From Clostridiaceae bacterium (GTDB taxonomy: Bacteria; Bacillota; Clostridia; Oscillospirales; Butyricicoccaceae): 64,000 nucleotides of DNA. The position numbers and the translations under genes are program-made. The stretch lies in NCBI GenBank assembly GCA_018383195.1, contig JAGZOP010000008.1, forward strand, positions 15,714 to 79,713. Direction: 5' to 3'. The notes beneath the pieces were generated by a model. It worked only from the letters and a program-made list of their open reading frames with translations. It was not told where the DNA came from and searched no databases. Positions 34,152 through 41,930 of the stretch are shown here, one piece after another (the first letter of the stretch is position 1; each line of letters opens with the position of its first letter).

Positions 34152-34180
34152 ACTATACACGAAAAGGCGAGCCTTGTAAA
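34152..34180 (-). promoter_or_regulatory. Promoter of yfcE-coaX
   Basis: On the minus strand TTTACA (34175-34180) and TATAGT (34152-34157) are 17 bp apart, 29 bp before the start codon. Confidence 0.7.
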
Positions 34181-34308
34181 GACTTACAAAAATATTTTCG
34201 TCAAAATTTTAACGAAAATTTGCCTGTCCGCGTATGGGATTTTGTCACCTTTGAAAACCGATGCGCATAGAGTGGTAGTAAACCGAAAGTCATGTGGAGG
34301 GATACACA

Positions 34309-34581
34309 ATGTTTGATGCAAATGAACTCATGCGTAAGCTGATGGCGCAGGGCGGGATGCGGCAGGATACGATGGAGAAATTGCAGCATGCGGTGCAGTC
34401 CGGCGAGGCACAGAACTTTGCAAAGCAAATTGATGCCGCAACCGCGTCCCGCATCGAGCGGGCAGCGCAGGCGATGCAGACGGGAGATAAGCGCGCCGCA
34501 CAGGCGGCGGTCGGCGAAATCCTGTCAACACCCGAGGGTGCGGCGCTGGCTGCGCAGCTCAAACGAATGATGGGGAAGTGA
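34309..34581 (+). CDS. Small helical protein, first gene of an unknown three-gene cassette
   Basis: A 90-residue protein that I cannot assign. It begins MFDANELMRKLMAQGG after GGAGGG at 7 bp. It is predicted to be all-helical, rich in Ala, Gln, Met and Lys, with a repeated AAQA-like pattern and no cysteine. No signal peptide or membrane segment is visible. It is the first of three closely spaced small genes; the second starts within 11 bp or overlaps, depending on the start used. The same-strand packing suggests that the products work together. Confidence 0.75.
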   Translation: MFDANELMRKLMAQGGMRQDTMEKLQHAVQSGEAQNFAKQIDAATASRIERAAQAMQTGDKRAAQAAVGEILSTPEGAALAAQLKRMMGK

Positions 34582-34592
34582 GAGAAACTGCC

Positions 34593-35003
34593 ATGGATGA
34601 TATGCTGTCGCAGATCTTCAATGATCCGGAAAAACTAAAAGGCGCGATCTCGATGGCGGCTTCCATGCTCGGGGGAGATACGATGCAGGAACCGGCGCCT
34701 GAGATGCCGCCTGCTTCGGCAGAACCGCCGCCGTCATATGAACCGCCGGACGGCGGCGCATATGACCCCTCTGCCGCGTTGATGAAGAAGGCAATGCCGG
34801 TGCTGATGCAGATTGCCCGAAGCGGGCAGAATGCCGTCAGTCCTCAAAAGCTAGAGCTGCTTCATGCGCTCAAACCGTTTGTGGCGGAACATGTCGGCGT
34901 ACAGATCGATCATGGGCTGCGGCTGGTCAGCATCGCGCAGATGGCGCACGCGGCAATGCAGCAGTTCCGTGCGAGACAGGACGGAGGAGCGACCCATGTA
35001 TAA
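34593..35003 (+). CDS. Small proline-rich-linker protein, second gene of the cassette
   Basis: A 136-residue protein of unknown function. It has a short helical N terminus (MDDMLSQIFNDPEKLKGAISMAASML) broken by a Pro/Glu/Ala-rich linker at about residues 34-60. A helical domain follows (KKAMPVLMQIARSG, LLHALKPFVAEH). The N-terminal pattern FNDPEKL is reminiscent of small clostridial proteins without known role. The ATG is chosen by that pattern; a GTG at 34578 overlapping the previous stop is the alternative. The third gene overlaps its end by 8 bp. Confidence 0.72.
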   Translation: MDDMLSQIFNDPEKLKGAISMAASMLGGDTMQEPAPEMPPASAEPPPSYEPPDGGAYDPSAALMKKAMPVLMQIARSGQNAVSPQKLELLHALKPFVAEHVGVQIDHGLRLVSIAQMAHAAMQQFRARQDGGATHV

Positions 35004-35307
35004 CCGTTACTTAACCGCTGCACAGCAAAATCGGGAGCCGGAACCGCAGGCAGAACCATTTTGTGAGCGGCAGTGTCCGCATCGGGAAGCGTGCGGAGCG
35101 CATGCAGAAGAAGATTCCCGCAAGGAGGCTGCGCATGCAGGCGGTCTGTTTGACGCGCTCAGTAAGCGGCTTGCAAATTTCCGGCTGGATGCGGATACCC
35201 TGGTTGTACTTGCGGTCATCTGGTTTGTGCTGAGCGACAGCGAAGAGGGCAGGATAGACCCGGAGCTGCTTGCAGCCATCGGGGTTTTACTGCTGCTTGG
35301 ACTGTAG
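34996..35307 (+). CDS. Small protein with Cys cluster and C-terminal membrane segments, third gene of the cassette
   Basis: A 103-residue protein. Near residues 23-33 it has a CERQCPHREAC-type cluster with three cysteines and a histidine, which could bind a metal. The C-terminal half (LDADTLVVLAVIWFVL, then IDPELLAAIGVLLLLGL) forms two hydrophobic segments separated by an acidic turn. The ATG follows GGAGGAG. This C-terminal pattern is familiar from clostridial small proteins of unknown role. Its last 21 bp overlap the end of the convergent rsmA gene. Confidence 0.75.
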   Translation: MYNRYLTAAQQNREPEPQAEPFCERQCPHREACGAHAEEDSRKEAAHAGGLFDALSKRLANFRLDADTLVVLAVIWFVLSDSEEGRIDPELLAAIGVLLLLGL

Positions 35308-36162
35308 CAAACGCTCGGCAGCATCAGCCAGTGCGCCGTATTCGGCAATGGTGAGGCGTTCACCGCGCACGCGTACATCCAACCCGCAGGAGGTGACCAG
35401 AGACAGGATTTCATCCTTGTCCAGACGGCCGCCGAACGCGGGTTGAATTGCGTTCACCAGTGTTTTGCGGCGCTGATTGAAGGCTGCGCGGACAATCGCG
35501 AAAAACAGCTTTTCGTTGCGCACGGCAACAGCCGGGGTTTGACGCGGGGTCAGACGGATGACCGCGGAATCGACCTTGGGCTGCGGGACAAAGCATCCGG
35601 CGGGCACGTCAAACAGGATGCGCGCCTCGGCATGATACTGCACATAGATGGAAAATGCGCTGTAATCGGACGAGCCTGCGGCGGCGCAGATACGCTGCGC
35701 CACCTCCTTTTGTACCATGACGGTCACGCCTGAAAACGCGCCGCTGTCGAGCAGCGCAGAGATGGCGGGGGTGGTAATGTAGTAGGGCAGGTTGGCGCAC
35801 GCATAAACCTTCCGGTCTCCGAATTTTTCGCGGCACAGGGCTGCAAGATCGGTTTTCAGCACGTCTCCGTGGACAACCTCGACATTTTCGCAGTCCGCGA
35901 GCGTTTCTTCGAGGACGGGGAACAGCGCGCGGTCCAGTTCGATGGCAACAACCTGACCGGCTGTTTTGGAAAGCTCGTTGGTCAGGCAGCCCATGCCGGG
36001 ACCGACCTCGAGCGCGCAGCTATCCTTGTCCGCGCCGCACTCGGCTGCGATGCGCTCGGGAACCCACTGTGCGGTCAGAAAATTCTGCCCAAGCGATTTG
36101 GAAAAGTGAAAGCCGTGCCGGCCGAGCACGTCTTTGATAACATGGATATCACAAAGTCCCAT
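35287..36162 (-). CDS. rsmA: 16S rRNA (adenine-1518/1519) dimethyltransferase
   Basis: RsmA (KsgA) dimethylates two adjacent adenines near the 3' end of 16S rRNA late in 30S assembly. The 291 residues start MGLCDIHVIKDVLGRHG; SLGQNFL follows. The SAM-binding motif is LEVGPGMGCLT near residue 57, the catalytic motif is NLPYYITTP near 128, and the C-terminal domain ends in helices. The ATG at 36162 follows GGAGG at 5 bp. The 3' end overlaps the convergent small gene by 21 bp. Confidence 0.96.
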   Translation of the reverse strand: MGLCDIHVIKDVLGRHGFHFSKSLGQNFLTAQWVPERIAAECGADKDSCALEVGPGMGCLTNELSKTAGQVVAIELDRALFPVLEETLADCENVEVVHGDVLKTDLAALCREKFGDRKVYACANLPYYITTPAISALLDSGAFSGVTVMVQKEVAQRICAAAGSSDYSAFSIYVQYHAEARILFDVPAGCFVPQPKVDSAVIRLTPRQTPAVAVRNEKLFFAIVRAAFNQRRKTLVNAIQPAFGGRLDKDEILSLVTSCGLDVRVRGERLTIAEYGALADAAERLLQSKQQ

Positions 36163-36283
36163 AAAGACCTCCAAAATTCATTGATGTGACTGTCATTATA
36201 CCACAGCGGCACGGTTTCTAAAAGAATGGATTTGCGGTCTGCCGGTCAAAAATCATAGAAACATGGAAATGAACGAACTCTGG

Positions 36284-36312
36284 TTGCATTTTCTTTGACT
36301 GTTTGATAAAAT
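36284..36312 (+). promoter_or_regulatory. Promoter of the selenium-molybdenum maturation cluster
   Basis: TTGCAT (36284-36289) and TAAAAT (36307-36312) are 17 bp apart, upstream of the ModE-like gene. The rest of the 220-bp region back to rsmA shows no other clear signal. Confidence 0.6.
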
Positions 36313-36321
36313 GAAAAAAAC

Positions 36322-36347
36322 AGGTGCACCTTGCTGTGCGCCTTTTT
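36322..36347 (+). terminator. Terminator-like leader hairpin (possible attenuator)
   Basis: AGGTGCAC (36322-36329) pairs GTGCGCCT (36336-36343, one wobble) with a CTTGCT loop and runs into T5. It lies between the promoter and the first gene, with no plus-strand gene before it, so it may attenuate the cluster. No ligand-binding leader large enough for a known riboswitch precedes it. Confidence 0.5.
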
Positions 36348-36382
36348 GAGAATAGCGTTATACTTGTGAAAGGATAAAGCTT

Positions 36383-36742
36383 ATGGATGAAAATTATACG
36401 GTTTCTGCGCCTTTACGGATTTTATGCGGCGGTAAAAAACTGTTTGGACCGGGAATCGCTGCACTGCTGGAGGGAATCCGTCAAAACGGGTCAATCCGGC
36501 GGACTGCGTCCGAAATGGGCATGAGCTACAATAAAGCGTGGGGAATTCTGCGCACCTGTGAGCAGGCACTGGGATTTCCGCTGCTTGAGCGGCAAGTGGG
36601 CGGCGTCCATGGCGGCGGGGCGAAACTGACCGCACAGGGGGCAGATATGCTTGCGCGGTATCAGGCGTTTGACCGCGAAGCGCAGGAAACGCTGCATGAG
36701 CTGCTGCACAAGCATTTTGGAGGGATGGAAAATGGGCAATGA
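36383..36742 (+). CDS. ModE-like winged-helix regulator (DNA-binding domain only)
   Basis: A 119-residue protein matching the N-terminal DNA-binding domain of ModE/LysR-type regulators: [27 protein letters not shown] HTH with SYNKAWGIL, then [19 protein letters not shown]. It lacks the molybdate-binding (MOP) domains of full ModE, so how it senses its signal is not evident. It heads the cluster and overlaps selD by 11 bp. It is likely to regulate the cluster in response to molybdenum, a role inferred from family and position. Confidence 0.85.
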   Translation: MDENYTVSAPLRILCGGKKLFGPGIAALLEGIRQNGSIRRTASEMGMSYNKAWGILRTCEQALGFPLLERQVGGVHGGGAKLTAQGADMLARYQAFDREAQETLHELLHKHFGGMENGQ

Positions 36743-37757
36743 AATTCAGTTTTGCCGCGGTGGTGGCTGTACAGCGAAACTTGGTCCGGCGGCACTGCGC
36801 CGCGTGCTCGAACGGCTGCCGCACCCAACCGACCCCAATTTGCTGATCGGCACTGAATCAAGCGATGATGCAGCGGTCTACCGGCTGACGGACGACCTTG
36901 CAATGGTACAAACCCTTGACTTTTTCCCGCCTATGGTCGAAGACCCATATACATTTGGACAGATTGCGGCGGCAAATGCACTGAGCGATGTGTATGCGAT
37001 GGGCGGCAGGGTCGTGACCGCGCTCAATATCGTCTGTTTTCCGGAAAGCTGGGATCTCAATATCCTAGGGCGCATTTTGCAAGGCGGCAGCGAAAAGGTG
37101 CGGGAAGCAGGCGGCTCTCTTGCAGGCGGGCACTCCATTGCGGACAGCGAAGTAAAGTATGGCTTATCGGTCACAGGTATCGTGCATCCAGACCGCATCC
37201 GCCCCAATAATGGCGGACACGCAGGGGATAAGCTGATTTTGACCAAGCCGCTCGGCGTGGGACTGGCGTGTACCGCCGCCCGCGCGGGCGCGCCGGATGG
37301 GCTGCCGGATGCTATCCGCAGTATGACCACGCTCAACCGGTATGCGGCAGAGGCGGCAGACCGGTATGAGATTCACGCATGTACCGATGTAACCGGGTTT
37401 GGACTTACGGGGCATCTGCGCGAGATGCTGCGTCCCGACCTCACGGCGCGGGTGCAGGCGGCGGCACTGCCGCATTTGCAGCAGGCGCGGCAATGCGCTG
37501 AAGAATTCTATCTGACTGCGGCGGCGCAGCGCAACCGCAATGCCGCAGAGGGGCATATTCGTTTTCGAGGGGCGGATTTTGCGACCGAAGAACTGGTCTT
37601 TGACCCGCAGACCTCGGGCGGCTTGCTGTTTGCGGTTGCGGCAGCGGACGCGGATGCGCTGCTGCGCGATGTACAGGCGCTCGGTCTGCCGTGCGGGATC
37701 ATCGGTGAGCTGATGCCGCGCGTAGATATGGAACTGATTGTGGAAGGAACAATATAA
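36732..37757 (+). CDS. selD: Selenide, water dikinase
   Basis: Makes selenophosphate from selenide and ATP, the activated selenium donor. The 341-residue protein starts [19 protein letters not shown] after GGAGGG. The active-site pair is Cys13 and Lys16. The cysteine codon is TGT, so this is the Cys form rather than the selenocysteine form. The ATP-binding AIRS-like core follows ([46 protein letters not shown]). No selA, selB, tRNA-Sec or mnmH is in the window. Together with yqeB, yedF, xdhC and mocA it fits selenium delivery to a molybdenum hydroxylase cofactor. Confidence 0.95.
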   Translation: MGNEIQFCRGGGCTAKLGPAALRRVLERLPHPTDPNLLIGTESSDDAAVYRLTDDLAMVQTLDFFPPMVEDPYTFGQIAAANALSDVYAMGGRVVTALNIVCFPESWDLNILGRILQGGSEKVREAGGSLAGGHSIADSEVKYGLSVTGIVHPDRIRPNNGGHAGDKLILTKPLGVGLACTAARAGAPDGLPDAIRSMTTLNRYAAEAADRYEIHACTDVTGFGLTGHLREMLRPDLTARVQAAALPHLQQARQCAEEFYLTAAAQRNRNAAEGHIRFRGADFATEELVFDPQTSGGLLFAVAAADADALLRDVQALGLPCGIIGELMPRVDMELIVEGTI

Positions 37758-37770
37758 GGAGGAAAAGAAC

Positions 37771-38439
37771 ATGGCAACGATTGTAGATGCACGCGGAAAG
37801 GCATGTCCGCAGCCGGTCATCGACACCAAAAATGCACTGAAAGAGCATGGAGCACCGGTCATCACACTGGTGGATAACGAGATTGCGCGGCAGAATGTCG
37901 AAAAAATGGCGGCGCAGATGGGGCTGTCCGCGGTGAGCGACACCATGGAGGAGGGCGCGTTTCGGATTGTCATTCAGCCGGTCAGCGCAGATGTGCTGGG
38001 CAGCGTGCTCGGCGGAGGCGCAGAACCGGCTACAAGCGGAAATCTGCGTCCGGAGGCGCAGCCATGCCCGACCTGTATGCCGATGGATTTCGCGCCTGTG
38101 GGCGGACCGACTGTGGTAGCGCTGTCCTCAAACTGCATGGGCAGCGGTGACGATACCTTGGGCGCGGCGCTGATGAAGGGCTTTGTTTATGCACTCACGC
38201 AGCTTGATACAGCGCCGGATACCGTGCTGCTTTATAACGGCGGCGCCAAGCTTTCGGTTGAGGGTGCGGAAACGGTCAATGATTTGCGGCTGCTCGCAGA
38301 AAATGGCACAGAGGTGCTGACTTGCGGCACCTGCCTGAACCATTACGGTCTGACCGACCGGCTTGCGGTGGGAGAAGTAACCAATATGTACGTCATCGCG
38401 GAGAAACTGAGCGGTGCAGGAAAGGTGATTCGTCCATGA
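37771..38439 (+). CDS. yedF: Selenium metabolism protein YedF
   Basis: A 222-residue two-domain protein. An N-terminal TusA-like domain has the conserved Cys in VDARGKACPQPVI. A C-terminal DsrE/F-like domain contains SSNCMGSGDD, LLYNGGAKL and a CGTCLNHYGL motif. YedF accompanies SelD across many genomes and is thought to carry selenium or sulfur as a persulfide-type group. The ATG follows AAGGAGG. It overlaps yqeB by 4 bp (ATGA). Confidence 0.93.
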   Translation: MATIVDARGKACPQPVIDTKNALKEHGAPVITLVDNEIARQNVEKMAAQMGLSAVSDTMEEGAFRIVIQPVSADVLGSVLGGGAEPATSGNLRPEAQPCPTCMPMDFAPVGGPTVVALSSNCMGSGDDTLGAALMKGFVYALTQLDTAPDTVLLYNGGAKLSVEGAETVNDLRLLAENGTEVLTCGTCLNHYGLTDRLAVGEVTNMYVIAEKLSGAGKVIRP

Positions 38440-39248
38440 AAGGACTCATTCTGGTGCGCGGTGCGGGAGATCTTGCAACCGGCACAATTTTGCATCTGCA
38501 TCGCTGCGGTTTTCGCGTGCTTGCAGTCGAATGCGCGCAGCCGTCCGCCATCCGGCGCGGCGCGGCGTTCAGCGAAGCGGTATACGACGGGGTAACCGAG
38601 GTGGAAGGTGTGATCTGCCGCCGCATCGAGTATCTCCACGAGATCGAATCGTGTCATATGCGCTGCGAAGTACCGCTTCTTGTGGATGAAACCCTGTCCT
38701 GCTTGGAGAAAATCCATCCGGCGGCAGTTGTGGATGCAATTCTTGCAAAGCGCAACCTTGGCACGCAGCGCAGCATGGCGCCCATTACCGTCGGATTAGG
38801 TCCGGGATTTACGGCGGGGGAAGATGTAGACGCGGTGGTTGAAACCATGCGCGGGCATGACCTTGGGCGCGTGCTCTACGTAGGAGCAGCGCTGCCGAAT
38901 ACCGGTGTACCGGGACTGATTGCCGGGGAAGGCGCGAAGCGTGTCATTCATGCACCGGCTGCGGGAAATATTGTGCATATAGCGCGGATTGGGGATTTGG
39001 TCGAAGCAGGGCAGACGATTGCGCTGCTAGGAGACACTCCGGTGAAAGCGACACTGACCGGTGTCCTGCGCGGTCTCATCCGCGCGGGATATCCGGTAAC
39101 CTGCGGATTGAAAATTGCCGATATTGACCCGCGCGGAGAGCAGCAGAAAAACTGCTTTACCGTTTCGGATAAGGCGCGCTGCATCGCGGGCGGCGTACTC
39201 GAAGCTTTGCTGACGCTTGCGCGGGAGCGGGAGGTCGAGCTGCTGTGA
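38436..39248 (+). CDS. yqeB: Selenium-dependent molybdenum hydroxylase system protein YqeB family
   Basis: A 270-residue protein of the YqeB (EF2563) family, a marker for selenium-dependent molybdenum hydroxylases. It starts with a nucleotide-binding-like fold, ILVRGAGDLATGTILHLHRCGF. Later it shows ITVGLGPGFTAGEDVDAVVET, VIHAPAAGNI, and a lipoyl-like half-barrel (GDLVEAGQTIALLGDTPV). Biochemical function is not known. Start ATG overlaps the yedF stop; its own stop overlaps the GTG of the next gene, so translation is coupled through the cluster. Confidence 0.92.
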   Translation: MKGLILVRGAGDLATGTILHLHRCGFRVLAVECAQPSAIRRGAAFSEAVYDGVTEVEGVICRRIEYLHEIESCHMRCEVPLLVDETLSCLEKIHPAAVVDAILAKRNLGTQRSMAPITVGLGPGFTAGEDVDAVVETMRGHDLGRVLYVGAALPNTGVPGLIAGEGAKRVIHAPAAGNIVHIARIGDLVEAGQTIALLGDTPVKATLTGVLRGLIRAGYPVTCGLKIADIDPRGEQQKNCFTVSDKARCIAGGVLEALLTLAREREVELL

Positions 39249-40372
39249 TCTATCTGGACTGCGCGGCAACTAGTTTTTTGAAGCCGCCCTGCGTCGCGCA
39301 GGCGGTATTCGATGCCATGCATACCATCGGCTCAGATGGGCGCGGTGCACATGAACCTGCGCTTGCCGCATCACGCGTGGTGTACCACTGCCGGGAACAG
39401 ATTGCGCATTTGTTTGGACTGCGCGACGCGCGGCGCGTAGCGTTCACCTCGGGTTCGACCGAGGCGCTCAACATCGCGATTTCCGGTCTGTTTGGAACAG
39501 GCGACCATGTGATTACGACGGCGCTCGAGCACAATTCGGTGCTGCGTCCGCTGTACCGTTCGGGCGCGGCGCTGACTGTGCTGCCCGCAGATGACCGCGG
39601 ACAAATCTGCTATGAAGATTTGTCTGCTGCGCTGCTGCCGAATACGCGGGGGATTGTATGCACCCATGTATCCAATGTGACAGGAAATGTGCTTGACCTT
39701 GCAAGGATTGGCGCATTCTGCCACGAAAATGGTCTGTACTTTGTTGTAGATGCTTCCCAGTCTGCCGGGGTATTCGATCTCGACATGGACGCCATGAGAA
39801 TTTCGGTGCTGTGCTTTACCGGACATAAGAGCCTGCTCGGTCCACAGGGGACGGGCGGCCTGTGTGTGGCAGAGGGGGTCAAGCTGCCGCCGTTCAAGGC
39901 GGGCGGCAGCGGGGTGCACAGTTTTGAACATCTGCATCCGGCAGAGATGCCGACGGCTCTGGAGGCGGGAACGCTGAATGCGCACGGGCTTGCCGGATTG
40001 TCAGCAGCGCTCGACTGGTTAAACGCGCACGGACTGGAATCGCTGCGGAAGCGGGAGCAGATGCTGGCGCGCCGGTTTTACGACGGAGTGAAAGATATTC
40101 CGGAGATTAAAATTTACGGAGACTGGCCTGCGGAAAACCGCGGTGCGATTGTGGCGCTCAACCTTGGGGATGAAGATGCAGGTGCGGTCGCGGATGCACT
40201 GTGGGAGGATTTTGGCATCTGCACCCGCGCGGGGGCGCACTGCGCTCCGCGGATGCATGAGGCATTTGGCACGGTGGAACAGGGCATTGTGCGGTTTTCG
40301 TTCTCCCACCAGAATACGGAGGATGAAGTGGAAACCGCGGTGCGCGCGGTACGGACGCTGTCTGGTACATAA
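39245..40372 (+). CDS. Cysteine desulfurase-like class V aminotransferase
   Basis: A 375-residue PLP enzyme of the NifS/Csd type. The PLP lysine is in FTGHKSLLGPQG and the catalytic cysteine is in CTRAGAHCAPRMHEAFGT. The N terminus YLDCAATSFLKPP is typical of the family clade that accompanies SelD and YedF. It probably releases sulfur or selenium from cysteine or selenocysteine for the neighbouring carriers, in line with the SDMH system. The start is GTG, overlapping the yqeB stop. A housekeeping IscS/SufS role is less likely, because no scaffold gene adjoins it. Confidence 0.9.
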   Translation: MIYLDCAATSFLKPPCVAQAVFDAMHTIGSDGRGAHEPALAASRVVYHCREQIAHLFGLRDARRVAFTSGSTEALNIAISGLFGTGDHVITTALEHNSVLRPLYRSGAALTVLPADDRGQICYEDLSAALLPNTRGIVCTHVSNVTGNVLDLARIGAFCHENGLYFVVDASQSAGVFDLDMDAMRISVLCFTGHKSLLGPQGTGGLCVAEGVKLPPFKAGGSGVHSFEHLHPAEMPTALEAGTLNAHGLAGLSAALDWLNAHGLESLRKREQMLARRFYDGVKDIPEIKIYGDWPAENRGAIVALNLGDEDAGAVADALWEDFGICTRAGAHCAPRMHEAFGTVEQGIVRFSFSHQNTEDEVETAVRAVRTLSGT

Positions 40373-40401
40373 AAGAGAATCAGAATACAAGGGGGAAAAC
40401 A

Positions 40402-41463
40402 ATGGGATTTTTGAAGAAAAAGTCGGGGCTGTTCATTATGGGTGCGCTCGGCGGTATTTTGGCTGCGATTCTGGCAGTGATGGGCAATCCGGGCAATATG
40501 GCGCTGTGTATTGCATGCTTTATCCGGGACATTGCGGGGGGACTGAAGCTGCATACTGCATCGGTTGTGCAGTATATCCGTCCTGAGATTGCGGGGATTG
40601 TTCTGGGGGCATTCCTTCTTTCTCTGGCAACGCGGGAATACCGCTCTCAGGCAGGCTCCTCTCCGGCGATTCGTTTTGCGTTGGGCGCAGCGATGATGAC
40701 CGGCGCTTTGGTTTTTCTGGGGTGTCCGCTGCGCATGGTGCTGCGTATGGCAGCCGGAGATTTGAATGCCTATGTTGCGCTCATCGGCTTTGTGCTCGGC
40801 GTTGGTACCGGAGCCATGTTCTTGAAAAAAGGGTTCTCGCTCGGACGCGCCTATGATACCCGTCCTGCATCCGGCGTGATTCTGCCGGCGGCGCTGGCGG
40901 TGTTGTTTGTGCTGTCGGTGACTGCGGCGGGACTGTTCGCGTTTTCTGCAGAGGGTCCGGGCAGCATGCATGCGCCTGCCGGGGTTGCGCTCGTCTGCGG
41001 TCTGGCATTCGGCGCGTTGGCACAGCGCAGCCGCATGTGCTTTGCTGGTTCGGTGCGCGATATTCTTTTGATGAAAGATTTTACGCTGGTTTGTGTGATT
41101 GGCGGCGTATTCGTTTCCATGCTGGTTTATAATATTGCAAGCGGAAGCTTCCATGCATCGTTTGACGGACAGCCGGTTGCACATTCCGAACATCTGTGGA
41201 ATATTCTCGGCATGTATGTCGTTGGTTTTGCGGCGGTGCTTGCGGGCGGCTGTCCGCTGCGGCAGCTTATTTTGGCGGGTCAGGGTTCGTCGGATGCGGC
41301 GATGACCTGTCTTGGAATGTTTGTCGGTGCAGCATTTGTCCATAACTTTAAGCTTGCATCTTCGGCAGAGGGTACGACGGCAGGCGGACGAATGGTATGT
41401 CTGGTCTGGATTGGAATTCTATTTGCGATTGCGGCGGCATGCATGCGCCGCGCGAAAAAATAA
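40402..41463 (+). CDS. yedE: YedE-type selenium (or thiosulfate-like) transporter
   Basis: A 353-residue membrane protein of the YeeE/YedE family, with about ten hydrophobic segments in two related halves. Conserved cysteines lie in membrane-embedded GCPLR motifs: FLGCPLRMVLRMAAGD and LAGGCPLRQLILAGQG, plus QRSRMCFAGSVRD. Family members move thiosulfate, and the SelD-linked branch is annotated as a selenium transporter. Position between the desulfurase and a TusA-like carrier supports selenium uptake handing off to the carrier. Start ATG after AAGGGGG. Confidence 0.92.
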   Translation: MGFLKKKSGLFIMGALGGILAAILAVMGNPGNMALCIACFIRDIAGGLKLHTASVVQYIRPEIAGIVLGAFLLSLATREYRSQAGSSPAIRFALGAAMMTGALVFLGCPLRMVLRMAAGDLNAYVALIGFVLGVGTGAMFLKKGFSLGRAYDTRPASGVILPAALAVLFVLSVTAAGLFAFSAEGPGSMHAPAGVALVCGLAFGALAQRSRMCFAGSVRDILLMKDFTLVCVIGGVFVSMLVYNIASGSFHASFDGQPVAHSEHLWNILGMYVVGFAAVLAGGCPLRQLILAGQGSSDAAMTCLGMFVGAAFVHNFKLASSAEGTTAGGRMVCLVWIGILFAIAAACMRRAKK

Positions 41464-41476
41464 GGAGGAAGATAAA

Positions 41477-41680
41477 ATGGTAACAGTAGATGCGAGAGGA
41501 TTGTCTTGTCCGGAACCGGTGATGCTGATGCTGGACGCGATTGCACAGGAATCCGGTCCGGTCACTGTGGTGGTGGACAATGCGACTGCACGCGATAACG
41601 TTGCGCACATGGCAGAGGAGCGCGGACGTAAGGTGACAGTCGCAGCGGAGGGCAGCGATTTTCGGCTGCTGCTCGAATGA
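41477..41680 (+). CDS. TusA/SirA-like sulfur or selenium carrier
   Basis: A 67-residue single-domain TusA-like protein, MVTVDARGLSCPEPVM, with the conserved carrier Cys in the CPEP motif at residue 11. TusA proteins carry a persulfide; in this context the cargo may be selenium from YedE or the desulfurase. The ATG follows AAGGAGGAA. Its stop overlaps the next start (ATGA). It resembles the N-terminal domain of the YedF protein upstream, so the cluster has two TusA-type carriers. Confidence 0.92.
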   Translation: MVTVDARGLSCPEPVMLMLDAIAQESGPVTVVVDNATARDNVAHMAEERGRKVTVAAEGSDFRLLLE

Positions 41681-41919
41681 TTCGGCGGGAAAAGAAGCTG
41701 CGCCTGATTGTTTCGTTTCATACAACTGCCGAGGCGTTCCAGCTTGAAGCTGCCGCACGGAGCAAGGGGTTTTCCGGTCGGCTGATTCCGGTGCCGCGTG
41801 AAATTACCGCAGGCTGCGGTCTTGCATGGCGGGATGAACCGGAATGCGAAGAACGCCTGCGCGCTTTGCTCGCGCAGGAAAGCATCGGATATGAAGACAT
41901 CTGTGTGCTGACGCTATAA
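41677..41919 (+). CDS. DUF3343 protein
   Basis: An 80-residue protein of the DUF3343 family, found next to selenium-related TusA/YedE genes. It has the family pattern VSFHTTAEAFQLEAAARSKG, LIPVPREITAGCGLAWR with a conserved Cys in AGCGLA. A role as a small thiol- or selenium-binding partner fits but is not established. Translationally coupled to the TusA-like gene by a 4-bp overlap. Confidence 0.88.
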   Translation: MIRREKKLRLIVSFHTTAEAFQLEAAARSKGFSGRLIPVPREITAGCGLAWRDEPECEERLRALLAQESIGYEDICVLTL

Positions 41920-41930
41920 GGAGAGAACCC

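Noticed and set aside
36732..36790. Possible selenocysteine codon in SelD
   Set aside because: The active-site codon is TGT (Cys13), the frame is uninterrupted, and no in-frame TGA occurs there.
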